Assembly (NCBI GenBank): GCA_945877885.1
Contig: CAMCSI010000072.1
Location: 1-6,740 of the forward strand
Source: Chlamydia trachomatis
Lineage (GTDB): Bacteria > Chlamydiota > Chlamydiia > Chlamydiales > 2-12-FULL-49-11
Direction: 5' to 3'
DNA length: 6,740 nucleotides
A program made the position numbers and the translations under genes. The notes under the pieces were generated by a model. It searched no databases. It was given only the letters and a program-made list of their open reading frames with translations, and had not been told where the DNA came from. Positions 1 to 6,586 of the stretch are shown piece by piece. The first letter of the stretch is position 1; every line of letters begins with the position of its first letter.

Positions 1-1247
1 GAAAATTCTATCATGATCTCTTGTTTATTTATGAACCATCCGATGAATATTGCTGTAAATAAACCAGATATCGGCATCATCCAATTACCTGTGATATAGT
101 CCATGGTGTCAAAGAAATTTTTTCCAAAAATTTGCGACCAAGTTGGGAATAATGATCCTGAATCAGAAAGGGCACTAGGTATACCTATGATAAATATAAT
201 CACTGTAAGCATAATTGCAGCACGTGTTCTTGATATATTAAAGTTTTCGATCACGTTTGCCACAAGCACTTCCACTAATGCAATAGTAGATGTGAGGGCC
301 GCAAACAAAACAAGTGAGAAAAATAGAGTGGAAATTAAAACCGACGCTGGAAGGGTCGCAAAAATTACAGGAAGTGTCTTAAAGATTAAGCCTGGGCCTG
401 CTTGAGGCTCAAATCCAAACGTAAACACAATCGGAAAAATCACTAAGGCAGATATTAAGGAGACAAATACGGTCATGGTAGTAATAATTAATCCATTGGT
501 AGGAATATTTTCACTTTTTTGCATATAGCTGCCGTAGGTGATGTTTATTCCAAGACCCACACTTAATGTGTAAAAAGCCATCGATAAAGCACTTAAAACA
601 CCTTGAGTGGATAAATTTTCAAATTTTGGGGCAAATACAAACAAAAAGGCTTGCTTAAAACCAGGCATGGTCATCACATAGATGAATAGTCCTATTAGGA
701 TAACAAAAAGAGCAGGCATTAAGATTTTTGAAAAATGTTCAATCCCTTTTTTCACACCGCTACAAACGATACCAAGATTTATCAGTAGAAAAAGAGCAAA
801 CCAAAGAAGAGAAATGCCAGGAGAGGAAACAAGTAAGGTGAAAGATTCCTGAATTTCTGCAGGAGATTTTCCTTTTGAAAATTTATTTAATGACATGAAA
901 ATATAACTTAACACCCAGCCAGAAATGACGCAATAATAAGAGAGAATCAAAAGTGTGGTCAAAAAGTTAAGCCAGCCAAGACCTGCCCAATTTTCTCCAT
1001 TTTTACGAAGAGATGGAAAGGCAAGCACAGAGCTTTTTTGTGTTTTTCTTCCAATAATAAGTTCACCAAGAAAGACAGGAAGTCCAATGAGGAATGTAAA
1101 TATTACATAAAGAAGAACAAAGGCTCCGCCTCCATTTAAACCTGCAACATAAGGAAATCTCCAAAGGGCGCCAAGACCTACTGCAGCACCAGCTGTTGCT
1201 AAGATAAATCCTATCTTTGATGCCCAATGTTCATGTTTTTGTGTCAT
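1..1247 (-). CDS. Sodium:neurotransmitter symporter (NSS, LeuT-fold) family transporter, third paralogue, 3' end cut by window edge
   Basis: The frame is open from an ATG at 1245-1247 to the left edge and gives 415 codons. About 38 C-terminal residues are missing if it matches its 453-residue neighbours. It should be an inner-membrane secondary transporter, most likely for amino acids. The TM1 signature is GAAVGLGALWRFPY (20-33), followed by NGGGAF (38-43). TM3 has YY (104-105), TM6 has YTLSVGLG (226-233), and TM8 has AALTST (316-321). Compared with LeuT, Na2 residues G20, V23, A316, T319 and S320 are kept, but Na1 Asn27 is Ala27 and Asn286 is Thr259. It aligns without gaps to the other two transporters, with about 69% identity to the 1293-2654 copy and 67% to the 3562-4923 copy by hand count. 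It is the last gene seen in the operon, 45 nt after its neighbour; an AAAAGG 13 nt before the ATG is a distant candidate ribosome site. The substrate cannot be read from sequence. Confidence 0.93.
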   Translation of the reverse strand, partial: MTQKHEHWASKIGFILATAGAAVGLGALWRFPYVAGLNGGGAFVLLYVIFTFLIGLPVFLGELIIGRKTQKSSVLAFPSLRKNGENWAGLGWLNFLTTLLILSYYCVISGWVLSYIFMSLNKFSKGKSPAEIQESFTLLVSSPGISLLWFALFLLINLGIVCSGVKKGIEHFSKILMPALFVILIGLFIYVMTMPGFKQAFLFVFAPKFENLSTQGVLSALSMAFYTLSVGLGINITYGSYMQKSENIPTNGLIITTMTVFVSLISALVIFPIVFTFGFEPQAGPGLIFKTLPVIFATLPASVLISTLFFSLVLFAALTSTIALVEVLVANVIENFNISRTRAAIMLTVIIFIIGIPSALSDSGSLFPTWSQIFGKNFFDTMDYITGNWMMPISGLFTAIFIGWFINKQEIMIEF

Positions 1248-1250
1248 AAT
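1224..1250 (-). repeat. 27-nt identical block at the start of transporter 3, copy 1
   Basis: This stretch is identical to 4900-4926. It covers the first codons (MTQKHEHW) and 3 nt before the ATG. It is probably left from duplication or recent conversion between the first and third transporter genes, because the second transporter (1293-2654) differs at the same place. Confidence 0.75.
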
Positions 1251-1292
1251 AACGAGTATACCTTTTTTTGTTAATTTATAATAAGTTAAAAG

Positions 1293-2654
1293 TTACATTT
1301 TGATAAGGCCGGTTTCTTGTAAAACGATCAAAATGACAATAAGTGGCGCCACATATTTTAGCAGAAAATACCAAGGAGTGACTAAAGTCCTTGATTTTGA
1401 GCCTATCTCAAATTCATTCCTAAGATCTTTAGAAGAGGTAAACCAACCAATAAATATCGCAGTGAAAAGACCTGATAGAGGAATAAGCCAATTTGAAGTG
1501 ATATAATCTATCGTATCAAAAAAAGTCTTATTAAAAATTAAACCCCAGTCAGCAAGCTTTGTTCCTGAATAAGAAATAGCGCTTGGTACACCTAGACAAA
1601 ATACGGCTATAGTTATATAAACGGCAGCCTTTTTTCGAGAAATGTTATAATTTTCCATCAAATTTGCAACTGGTACTTCTAAAAGAGCAATGGTTGAGGT
1701 TAAAGCTGCAAATAAAACCAAGAAAAAGAATAATGTGGATAAAATAATTGTTCCTGGAAGTTTTGCAAAAACCACAGGGATGGTCTTAAAGATTAATCCG
1801 GGGCCTGCCTCTGGTGCAAAACCGAAGGTAAATACGATAGGAAAAACCACAAGGGCGGAAATTAAGGAAACAAACACAGTCATTAAAGTAACAATCAAAC
1901 TATTTGATGGAATACTATCCTGTTTATGCATGTAACTACCATAAGTAATATTAATACCTAATCCAATACTTAAAGTAAAAAAGGCAATGCCTAGTGCTTC
2001 TAAAACAGATTGACCGGAAATTTGTGCAAAATTCGGATAGAAGACAAATTTAAAAGCCTGTCCAAACCCAGACATCGTTGTAGCATAGATAAAAAGGCCG
2101 ATCAAAATAATAAAAAGAGCCGGCATAAGGATTTTTGAAACATGTTCAATTCCCTTTGTAACACCGCTACAAATGATCCCTAGGTTTAAAAGAAGATATA
2201 GAACATACCAAAAAATAGATGTAAAAGGAGATCCTGAAAGTAGATTGAAAGCCTCTTGAATTTGTTCTGGGGTTTTACCACTTGAAAAATTTGTAAGCGA
2301 CATAAAAATATAACTTAAGACCCAACCTGCGATGATTGCATAATAGGAAAGAAGGCAAAACGTAGTAATTACATTGAACCAACCAAGAGCTCTCCAATTT
2401 CCCCCATTTTTTCTAAGGGCGGCAAAAGCTTGCACAGAACTTTTTTGTGTTTTTCTTCCTACAATCAGTTCACCAATAAACACTGGTAATCCAATTAATA
2501 AAGAAAATAAAATATAAAGCAAAACAAAAGCCCCGCCTCCATTCATGCCAGCTACATAAGGAAATTTCCATAAGGAACCAAGTCCTACAGAAGCTCCAGC
2601 TGTAGCCATTATAAATCCGATTTTTGAAGACCAATTTTCATGCTTTTTATTCAT
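1293..2654 (-). CDS. NSS (LeuT-fold) family sodium-dependent transporter, second paralogue
   Basis: This is a complete 453-residue protein, the usual length of bacterial NSS transporters with about 11 membrane helices. Hydrophobic segments lie roughly at 12-34, 41-64, 89-118, 147-163, 175-192, 214-238, 252-276, 302-327, 344-358, 380-403 and 427-446. Family signatures are GASVGLGSLWKFPY (20-33), NGGGAF (38-43), FTLSIGLG (226-233) and AALTST (316-321). It is the most divergent of the three paralogues at the gate: Lys30 replaces the Arg30 of LeuT and of both sisters, while the TM10 partner Asp383 (LeuT Asp404) is kept. LeuT Asn27 is Ser27 and Asn286 is Thr259. The start ATG lies 1 nt after the stop of the upstream 300-residue gene, with a GGAG site inside that gene's end, so the two are translationally coupled. 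The expected role is Na+-driven amino-acid uptake. The substrate is unknown. Confidence 0.95.
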   Translation of the reverse strand: MNKKHENWSSKIGFIMATAGASVGLGSLWKFPYVAGMNGGGAFVLLYILFSLLIGLPVFIGELIVGRKTQKSSVQAFAALRKNGGNWRALGWFNVITTFCLLSYYAIIAGWVLSYIFMSLTNFSSGKTPEQIQEAFNLLSGSPFTSIFWYVLYLLLNLGIICSGVTKGIEHVSKILMPALFIILIGLFIYATTMSGFGQAFKFVFYPNFAQISGQSVLEALGIAFFTLSIGLGINITYGSYMHKQDSIPSNSLIVTLMTVFVSLISALVVFPIVFTFGFAPEAGPGLIFKTIPVVFAKLPGTIILSTLFFFLVLFAALTSTIALLEVPVANLMENYNISRKKAAVYITIAVFCLGVPSAISYSGTKLADWGLIFNKTFFDTIDYITSNWLIPLSGLFTAIFIGWFTSSKDLRNEFEIGSKSRTLVTPWYFLLKYVAPLIVILIVLQETGLIKM

Positions 2655-2667
2655 CTTATGTTACTCC
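2655..2667 (-). promoter_or_regulatory. Ribosome binding site of the second transporter, inside the end of the upstream gene
   Basis: On the minus strand GGAG (2664-2667) lies 9 nt before the ATG at 2652-2654. It overlaps the last codons (GGA GTA ACA) of the 300-residue gene, whose TAA is only 1 nt from this ATG. This is the clearest Shine-Dalgarno site in the cluster. It implies that translation of the transporter is coupled to reading through the end of the upstream gene. Confidence 0.7.
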
Positions 2668-3558
2668 GATAGAGGGTTTTGGCAGGCCGTCTGGGGCTCT
2701 TTTTTGTCTTGTGATTACTTTTGGTGTATAAGTCATCTTCCTTCCACTTTTAATAGAAAAAGGTAAAAGCCATTTTCTTAGTGACTTTATATTTGGGCTA
2801 ATTTTTCTAACAAAATGTACTATTGTATCGATTTTGATTTCATCTGGATGTGTCAGATTTAAAAGAGCTACACACCTATATTGGTTATCTTTGCTTTTAA
2901 CTCCAATCATTCTAAAAATTTCTTGACACTTTGCTAGATTGTTAACTTTTTCTTCAACAGAGGTATTACCTGATTGCTTAAGTTGAACAATTATTCCTGG
3001 ATATTCATCTAAAGGAACATGAAATGGTTGATCCACTGGTAGTTTATCCTTTTTAGCAAGGAACGGGAAATGTAACCCTCTAGACTTTCTTGTAATTGGT
3101 TTGCATAAATACTCACCCTGCTTTATAAAACCAAGACTTCCATATAAGTGATCATGAGAAGTTTGCTTTTGGGTAATAGTTAAGCCTTCGCAATTATTTT
3201 TCGTTGCATTGGTAATTAGATGCTCTAATATTGCTTTTATGGTATCTGTGATTACTTTTTGAGATTTTGACTCTGTTTCGACAAAAAGGTGATCAATGAA
3301 TAGATTTTTACGAGCAACTCTTGCATAAGCAAAACCAAGTTCAGTTGGTAGAGACATTTGCTTAATAGTACATGCATACCCACTTGGTGAAGGGGTTCTT
3401 TGAACCTCAGTTAAAGTAGGATATTTTTGAAACCAGACAGATGCAAGATCAGCTACTGTCCTTGTATCAACTCGTGTTATTTCATAGGAGATAGAAGGTT
3501 GAGATTGTATCGATACATTATCTGCTGGAGAATCAACGCTAATTGCTGCTGAAGACAT
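2656..3558 (-). CDS. Uncharacterised 300-residue protein with a degenerate GNAT-like segment
   Basis: I do not recognise this as a named family. Residues about 74-154 read like the core of a GNAT N-acetyltransferase. A strand LFIDHLFVE (86-94) is followed by a helix, IKAILEHLITNATKNN (107-122), then a strand EGLTITQK (124-131), and finally LYGSLGFIKQGEYL (138-151), which matches the common 'Y..LGF...G' end of the fold. However, the Q/R-x-x-G-x-G/A loop that grips acetyl-CoA pyrophosphate should fall near 96-106, and there the sequence is ESKSQKVITDT, with no glycine. It may be a non-catalytic or ligand-sensing GNAT relative, or a chance resemblance. Residues 1-25 are polar and rich in Ser, Ala and Asp, with no membrane segment or signal peptide. 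The C-terminal 45 residues are strongly basic. The gene starts 3 nt after the upstream transporter's stop and ends 1 nt before the next transporter's ATG, so it is tightly built into the operon. The CDS is confident; the function is open. Confidence 0.85.
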   Translation of the reverse strand: MSSAAISVDSPADNVSIQSQPSISYEITRVDTRTVADLASVWFQKYPTLTEVQRTPSPSGYACTIKQMSLPTELGFAYARVARKNLFIDHLFVETESKSQKVITDTIKAILEHLITNATKNNCEGLTITQKQTSHDHLYGSLGFIKQGEYLCKPITRKSRGLHFPFLAKKDKLPVDQPFHVPLDEYPGIIVQLKQSGNTSVEEKVNNLAKCQEIFRMIGVKSKDNQYRCVALLNLTHPDEIKIDTIVHFVRKISPNIKSLRKWLLPFSIKSGRKMTYTPKVITRQKRAPDGLPKPSIGVT

Positions 3559-3561
3559 ATA

Positions 3562-4923
3562 TTATAAACTCACTAAACCAGATTCATGTAAAATAATAAA
3601 GGCAATTACGATAGGTGCCACATACTTAACGATGAAGTACCAAGGACCCGCTAAAAATCGAAGATTTGTCCCACTTGAAAACTCATCATAAAGCATCTCT
3701 TTTTTCAGTAACCATCCAACAAAAATGGTTGTAAGAAGGGCTGAAATAGGGGTAAACCAACTAATAGTGATATAATCCATCATATCAAAAAAGTTTTTTC
3801 CATAAATGGCAGTCCAATTTGGAAATAACTTGCCAGAACCTGCAAATGCACTCGGAATCCCAATTACAAAAGTGAGTGCTGTAAGATAGTAGCAAGCTTT
3901 TTTTCTCTCAATGTCAAATACTTGCATAACGTTTGCTACTAAGATTTCTAATAGAGAGATGGTAGATGTAAGAGAGGCAAAGAGCATAAGGAAGAAAAAG
4001 ACCGTTGAAATTAAAATAGTTGCCGGCATTTTTGCAAATAAAACCGGTAGGGTTTTAAAAACAAGTCCAGGTCCACCCTCTGGAGGAAGGTTGTAAGTAA
4101 ATACAATAGGAAATATTACCAATGCAGAAATTAAAGAGGCAACAACCGTTGTTATTGCAACATAAAAGCCATTTTTTGGGATATTTTCTGACTTGTGCAT
4201 GTAGCTGCCATAAGTGACAATGATTCCATAACCAACGCTTAAGGTAAATAGAGCCATTGCAAGCGCATTTAATATACCCTCTGGTCCAAGCTTTGAAAAA
4301 TTTGGGACAAAAACGAATTTAAAGGCAGGAATGAAACCAGGTAGCGTCATACAGAAGATAAATAAACCAATTAAAAAGATAAAAAGTAAAGGCATTAAAA
4401 TTTTTGACCAATGCTCAATTCCTTTTTTTATGCCGCTGCTTACGATTGCAAGGTTTATGAGAAGAAATAAGCCAAACCAAAATAGATTAATCCAAGGGGA
4501 GGTATAAAGTAGGTCAAATACTTGTTGAATTTGCTGTGGGGATTTTCCTAAAGAGAAATTTCCAATAGACATAAATATGTAACTTAATACCCAGCCGGCA
4601 ACTACGCTATAAAATGATAAAATGATCAATGAGGTTAAAAAGTTTAGCCAACCAAGTCCTCTCCAATTTTCAGAGTTATTAGAGAGCATTGAATAGGCAA
4701 GAACAGCACTTTTTTGCGTCTTTCTTCCAATGATTAATTCAGCAATAAAAAGGGGGAAACCAAGTAAAAAGGTAAACAATAAATAGAGAAAAACAAAAGC
4801 CCCGCCTCCATTTGTTCCTGCAATATATGGAAAGCGCCAAAGAGCTCCCAATCCTACAGCAGAGCCTGCTGTTGCTAAAATAAACCCTAATTTGGAAGAC
4901 CAATGTTCATGTTTTTGTGTCAT
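3562..4923 (-). CDS. NSS (LeuT-fold) family sodium-dependent transporter, first gene of the cluster
   Basis: This is a complete 453-residue polytopic membrane protein. It has the family signatures GSAVGLGALWRFPY (20-33), NGGGAF (38-43), FTLSVGYG (226-233) and ASLTST (316-321). The Arg30/Asp383 gate pair (LeuT Arg30/Asp404) is present. Na2 residues (G20, V23, A316, T319, S320) are kept. The Na1 side chains are changed: LeuT Asn27 is Ala27 and Asn286 is Thr259. Tyr232, at the LeuT Phe259 pocket position, differs from the Leu in both sisters, suggesting another substrate. It is about 67% identical to the 1-1247 copy and 59% to the 1293-2654 copy over 415 residues by hand count. It is the promoter-proximal gene, read divergently from nqrF, and its stop is 3 nt from the next ATG. 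No good Shine-Dalgarno is visible within 15 nt of the start; the start is fixed by alignment with the paralogues. The expected role is Na+-coupled amino-acid import. Confidence 0.95.
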   Translation of the reverse strand: MTQKHEHWSSKLGFILATAGSAVGLGALWRFPYIAGTNGGGAFVFLYLLFTFLLGFPLFIAELIIGRKTQKSAVLAYSMLSNNSENWRGLGWLNFLTSLIILSFYSVVAGWVLSYIFMSIGNFSLGKSPQQIQQVFDLLYTSPWINLFWFGLFLLINLAIVSSGIKKGIEHWSKILMPLLFIFLIGLFIFCMTLPGFIPAFKFVFVPNFSKLGPEGILNALAMALFTLSVGYGIIVTYGSYMHKSENIPKNGFYVAITTVVASLISALVIFPIVFTYNLPPEGGPGLVFKTLPVLFAKMPATILISTVFFFLMLFASLTSTISLLEILVANVMQVFDIERKKACYYLTALTFVIGIPSAFAGSGKLFPNWTAIYGKNFFDMMDYITISWFTPISALLTTIFVGWLLKKEMLYDEFSSGTNLRFLAGPWYFIVKYVAPIVIAFIILHESGLVSL

Positions 4924-4926
4924 AAT
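4900..4926 (-). repeat. 27-nt identical block at the start of transporter 1, copy 2
   Basis: This is the partner of 1224-1250, in the same orientation and the same place relative to the ATG. Beyond the 3 nt upstream of the start the two leaders diverge, so the match belongs to the duplicated coding unit and not to a shared promoter. Confidence 0.75.
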
Positions 4927-4970
4927 GATGACAGTATGAAGAAATTCTCTTTAATTTTCCATAAAAAAAA

Positions 4971-4999
4971 CCTTTACCTTGCAATAAATAACGGGTCAA
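4971..4999 (-). promoter_or_regulatory. Weak candidate promoter for the transporter operon
   Basis: On the minus strand TTGACC (4994-4999) is followed after 17 nt by TAAAGG (4971-4976). The -35 element is good (5 of 6 to TTGACA) but the -10 is poor (3 of 6 to TATAAT). Transcription would begin near 4964, leaving a leader of about 40 nt before the ATG at 4921-4923. The choice rests on position and the -35 alone. Confidence 0.22.
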
Positions 5000-5038
5000 T
5001 TCAAACTATCTCCCTAATATTTATGGGAATATAACTAA

Positions 5039-5203
5039 ATGTCATCACCAATCAAACGGGAAATACCAATACCCGAAGTTACTCGTCAAAGACAAGGGTC
5101 GGACATAGTTTATTCACATACAATTAGAGTTGAGCTTTATAAAGGTTTATTATACAAACTTTTTATCTTGTTTTCTAACATGTTCACTTTATTTAGAAAA
5201 TAG
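5039..5203 (+). CDS. Possible small gene, 54 residues, unknown
   Basis: An ATG at 5039-5041 opens 54 codons to a TAG at 5201-5203. The product begins MSSPIKREIPIPEV, has a charged middle, and ends with a hydrophobic/aromatic stretch LLYKLFILFSNMFTLF (37-52) that could be a short membrane or amphipathic helix, then RK. A GGGA lies 10 nt before the start, a weak ribosome site, and an in-frame TAA directly precedes the ATG, so the ORF cannot extend upstream. It fills much of the otherwise empty divergent region and ends 62 nt before nqrF, so it could be co-transcribed with it. I recognise no family. A chance ORF in AT-rich DNA is a real alternative. Confidence 0.35.
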   Translation: MSSPIKREIPIPEVTRQRQGSDIVYSHTIRVELYKGLLYKLFILFSNMFTLFRK

Positions 5204-5232
5204 TTTAGCTAGACAATAAAACACGACATAAT
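5204..5232 (+). promoter_or_regulatory. Weak candidate promoter for nqrF
   Basis: CATAAT (5227-5232, 5 of 6 to TATAAT) has TTTAGC (5204-5209, 3 of 6 to TTGACA) 17 nt upstream. Transcription would start near 5239, about 27 nt before the nqrF ATG. The -35 match is poor, so only the -10 gives real support. If it is used, nqrF would be transcribed apart from the small ORF at 5039-5203. Confidence 0.2.
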
Positions 5233-5265
5233 CATTGTAAAGAAAAGATAAAGACCAAGTGAATT

Positions 5266-6534
5266 ATGTCTATTTTTGAAATTTTTATTCCTACCCTTCT
5301 TTTAGTGATGGTTGGTCTATTTTTATCGATGTGCATTTTAACCATCAAAGGGTACCTATCTCCTGCAATTGAATGCAAGCTTCTGATCAATGGGGAAATA
5401 GAAGAAAAAACAGCTGCCGGTGGCACTTTATTAAATAGCTTAACCTCTCTTGGTTATGGAATTGCTGGCTCTTGCGGCGGAAAAGGGACGTGTCATCAAT
5501 GTAAAGTTCGTGTAACCGAAGGCGGAGGAGATCTTTGTGAGATTGAAAAGTCGATCTTTACTACAAAAAAAATTAAAGAGGGGTGGAGGCTTTCTTGCCA
5601 GTGTAAAGTAAGGGATTCATTAAAAATGCAATTGCCCCCATCTGCTATGCATGTGACCTCATTTAAAGCAAAAGTACTTTCGAATCAAAATGTATCCACC
5701 TTTATAAAGGAGCTTATCGTAAAAATCCCAGAAGATAAGGAAATTAGCTATATTCCTGGAGATTATATGCAAATAATGATCCCCCCTTTTTCAACTCATC
5801 CAAAGGATTGGAAAAAAACTATTGATGATCAGTATTTAAATGATTGGAATTCTTACCATCTGTTTGAAAAGGAAATACATTTTCAAGAGGGGGGGGAGAT
5901 GAGAGCTTATTCCTTTGCCTCCTATCCTAAAGAAGGGCGGGTGTTACGATTTACAGTACGTATTGCCCCTCCTCCTTTTGTAAACGGTACAATTAGCCAA
6001 AGTATTGCCTGGGGAATTGGTTCATCCTATATATTTTCCCTTAAAGAGGGCGATGAGGTTGAGCTCTCTGGTCCCTACGGAGAATCCCATATGATTGATG
6101 ATGGTCGAGAGTTGATTTTTTTGATTGGTGGAGCCGGAGCTTCCTTTGCAAGATCTCATATCCTTGATCTTTTTTATGATAAACAAACTAAACGAAAGGT
6201 AACTCTTTGGTATGGGGCTCGAAGTTTGAAGGAAAATATTTATCAAGAAGAGTTTGAATCTCTTGCATCTGAATATAAGAATTTTACCTACCACCTTGTT
6301 CTTTCTGAACCAGAAGAGGTGGATATAAAAAATGGTTGGGATAGAAATGATCCATTAAAAACAGGCTTTGTCTGTAATGCATTTGAAAAAGGTCAGTTAA
6401 AGCTTATGAATGCCCCAGAGGAGGCTTTGTACTACGTATGCGGTCCTCCTATGCATAATAAAATGGTTATGCAGACTCTTTATAATTACGGTGTCGATGC
6501 AGAAAGTATTATTTTAGATGACTTTGGAAATTAA
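5266..6534 (+). CDS. nqrF: Na+-translocating NADH:quinone reductase subunit F
   Basis: This is the electron-entry subunit of Na+-NQR. It oxidises NADH at the cytoplasmic face and passes electrons through FAD and a [2Fe-2S] cluster into the membrane complex that pumps Na+. It has 422 residues, close to known NqrF proteins. One membrane helix (about 5-27) anchors it. The ferredoxin domain (about 36-125) has cluster ligands C70, C76, C79 and C111, the same numbering I recall for Vibrio cholerae NqrF. The FAD site is RAYSFASYP (213-221). The NADH-binding domain has GGAGASFARSH (288-298) and CGPP (392-395). The C-terminus LDDFGN (417-422) carries the aromatic that covers the flavin. The nucleotide loop variant and WYGARSLKENIY (315-326) are chlamydial in style. 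A G8 run encodes part of E208-G210. The other nqr subunits are not in this window. It diverges from the transporter operon and converges with the gene at 6653-6740. Confidence 0.97.
   Translation: MSIFEIFIPTLLLVMVGLFLSMCILTIKGYLSPAIECKLLINGEIEEKTAAGGTLLNSLTSLGYGIAGSCGGKGTCHQCKVRVTEGGGDLCEIEKSIFTTKKIKEGWRLSCQCKVRDSLKMQLPPSAMHVTSFKAKVLSNQNVSTFIKELIVKIPEDKEISYIPGDYMQIMIPPFSTHPKDWKKTIDDQYLNDWNSYHLFEKEIHFQEGGEMRAYSFASYPKEGRVLRFTVRIAPPPFVNGTISQSIAWGIGSSYIFSLKEGDEVELSGPYGESHMIDDGRELIFLIGGAGASFARSHILDLFYDKQTKRKVTLWYGARSLKENIYQEEFESLASEYKNFTYHLVLSEPEEVDIKNGWDRNDPLKTGFVCNAFEKGQLKLMNAPEEALYYVCGPPMHNKMVMQTLYNYGVDAESIILDDFGN
5889..5896 (+). repeat. G8 homopolymer inside nqrF
   Basis: Eight consecutive G residues cover the last base of the codon for Glu208, the two codons GGG GGG (Gly209-Gly210) and the first base of the Glu211 codon, just before the RAYS flavin motif. 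In this AT-rich gene other glycine codons were available. A one-base slip would shift the frame and remove the FAD and NADH domains. Confidence 0.9.
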
Positions 6535-6586
6535 GATATCTTTTCACAAAGAACAGAAAAAGTTTAAAATTCTTTGAAGGTTAGTC

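Larger units (their letters stand above)
4924..5265. other. Divergent intergenic region between the transporter operon and nqrF
   Basis: These 342 bp separate two outward-reading starts and must carry the promoters of both. I see a possible 54-codon gene (5039-5203), two weak promoter candidates, an A8 run (4963-4970) and a minor CGGG/CCCG inverted repeat (5057-5060, 5072-5075). I find no tRNA, riboswitch-like structure, strong terminator or clear operator. Neither outer gene has a strong Shine-Dalgarno. Confidence 0.6.

Noticed and set aside
1248..1292. Separate promoter between the second and third transporter genes
   Set aside because: The 45 AT-rich nt contain TATAAT-like text but no -35 element at proper spacing, so simple operon read-through is the easier explanation.
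1300..1506. Plus-strand ORF opposite the end of the middle transporter
   Set aside because: It lies wholly antisense to a strongly supported coding frame and has no recognisable motif.
103..4096. Three look-alike plus-strand ORFs (103-405, 1690-1935, 3911-4096) with similar Lys/Asn-rich products
   Set aside because: They lie antisense to the same TM7-TM8 part of the three transporters and resemble each other only because the transporters are paralogues. The minus frames carry clear NSS motifs.
5057..5075. CGGG/CCCG inverted repeat as an operator
   Set aside because: Only 4 bp pair across an 11-nt loop, and it lies inside the possible small gene. This is expected by chance.
5232..5426. Minus-strand 64-codon ORF over the nqrF start
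   Set aside because: It is antisense to the NqrF membrane anchor and ferredoxin start, with no independent evidence.
6022..6294. Minus-strand 90-codon ORF inside nqrF
   Set aside because: It overlaps the NADH-binding domain of NqrF, whose frame is certain. The antisense product shows no family feature.
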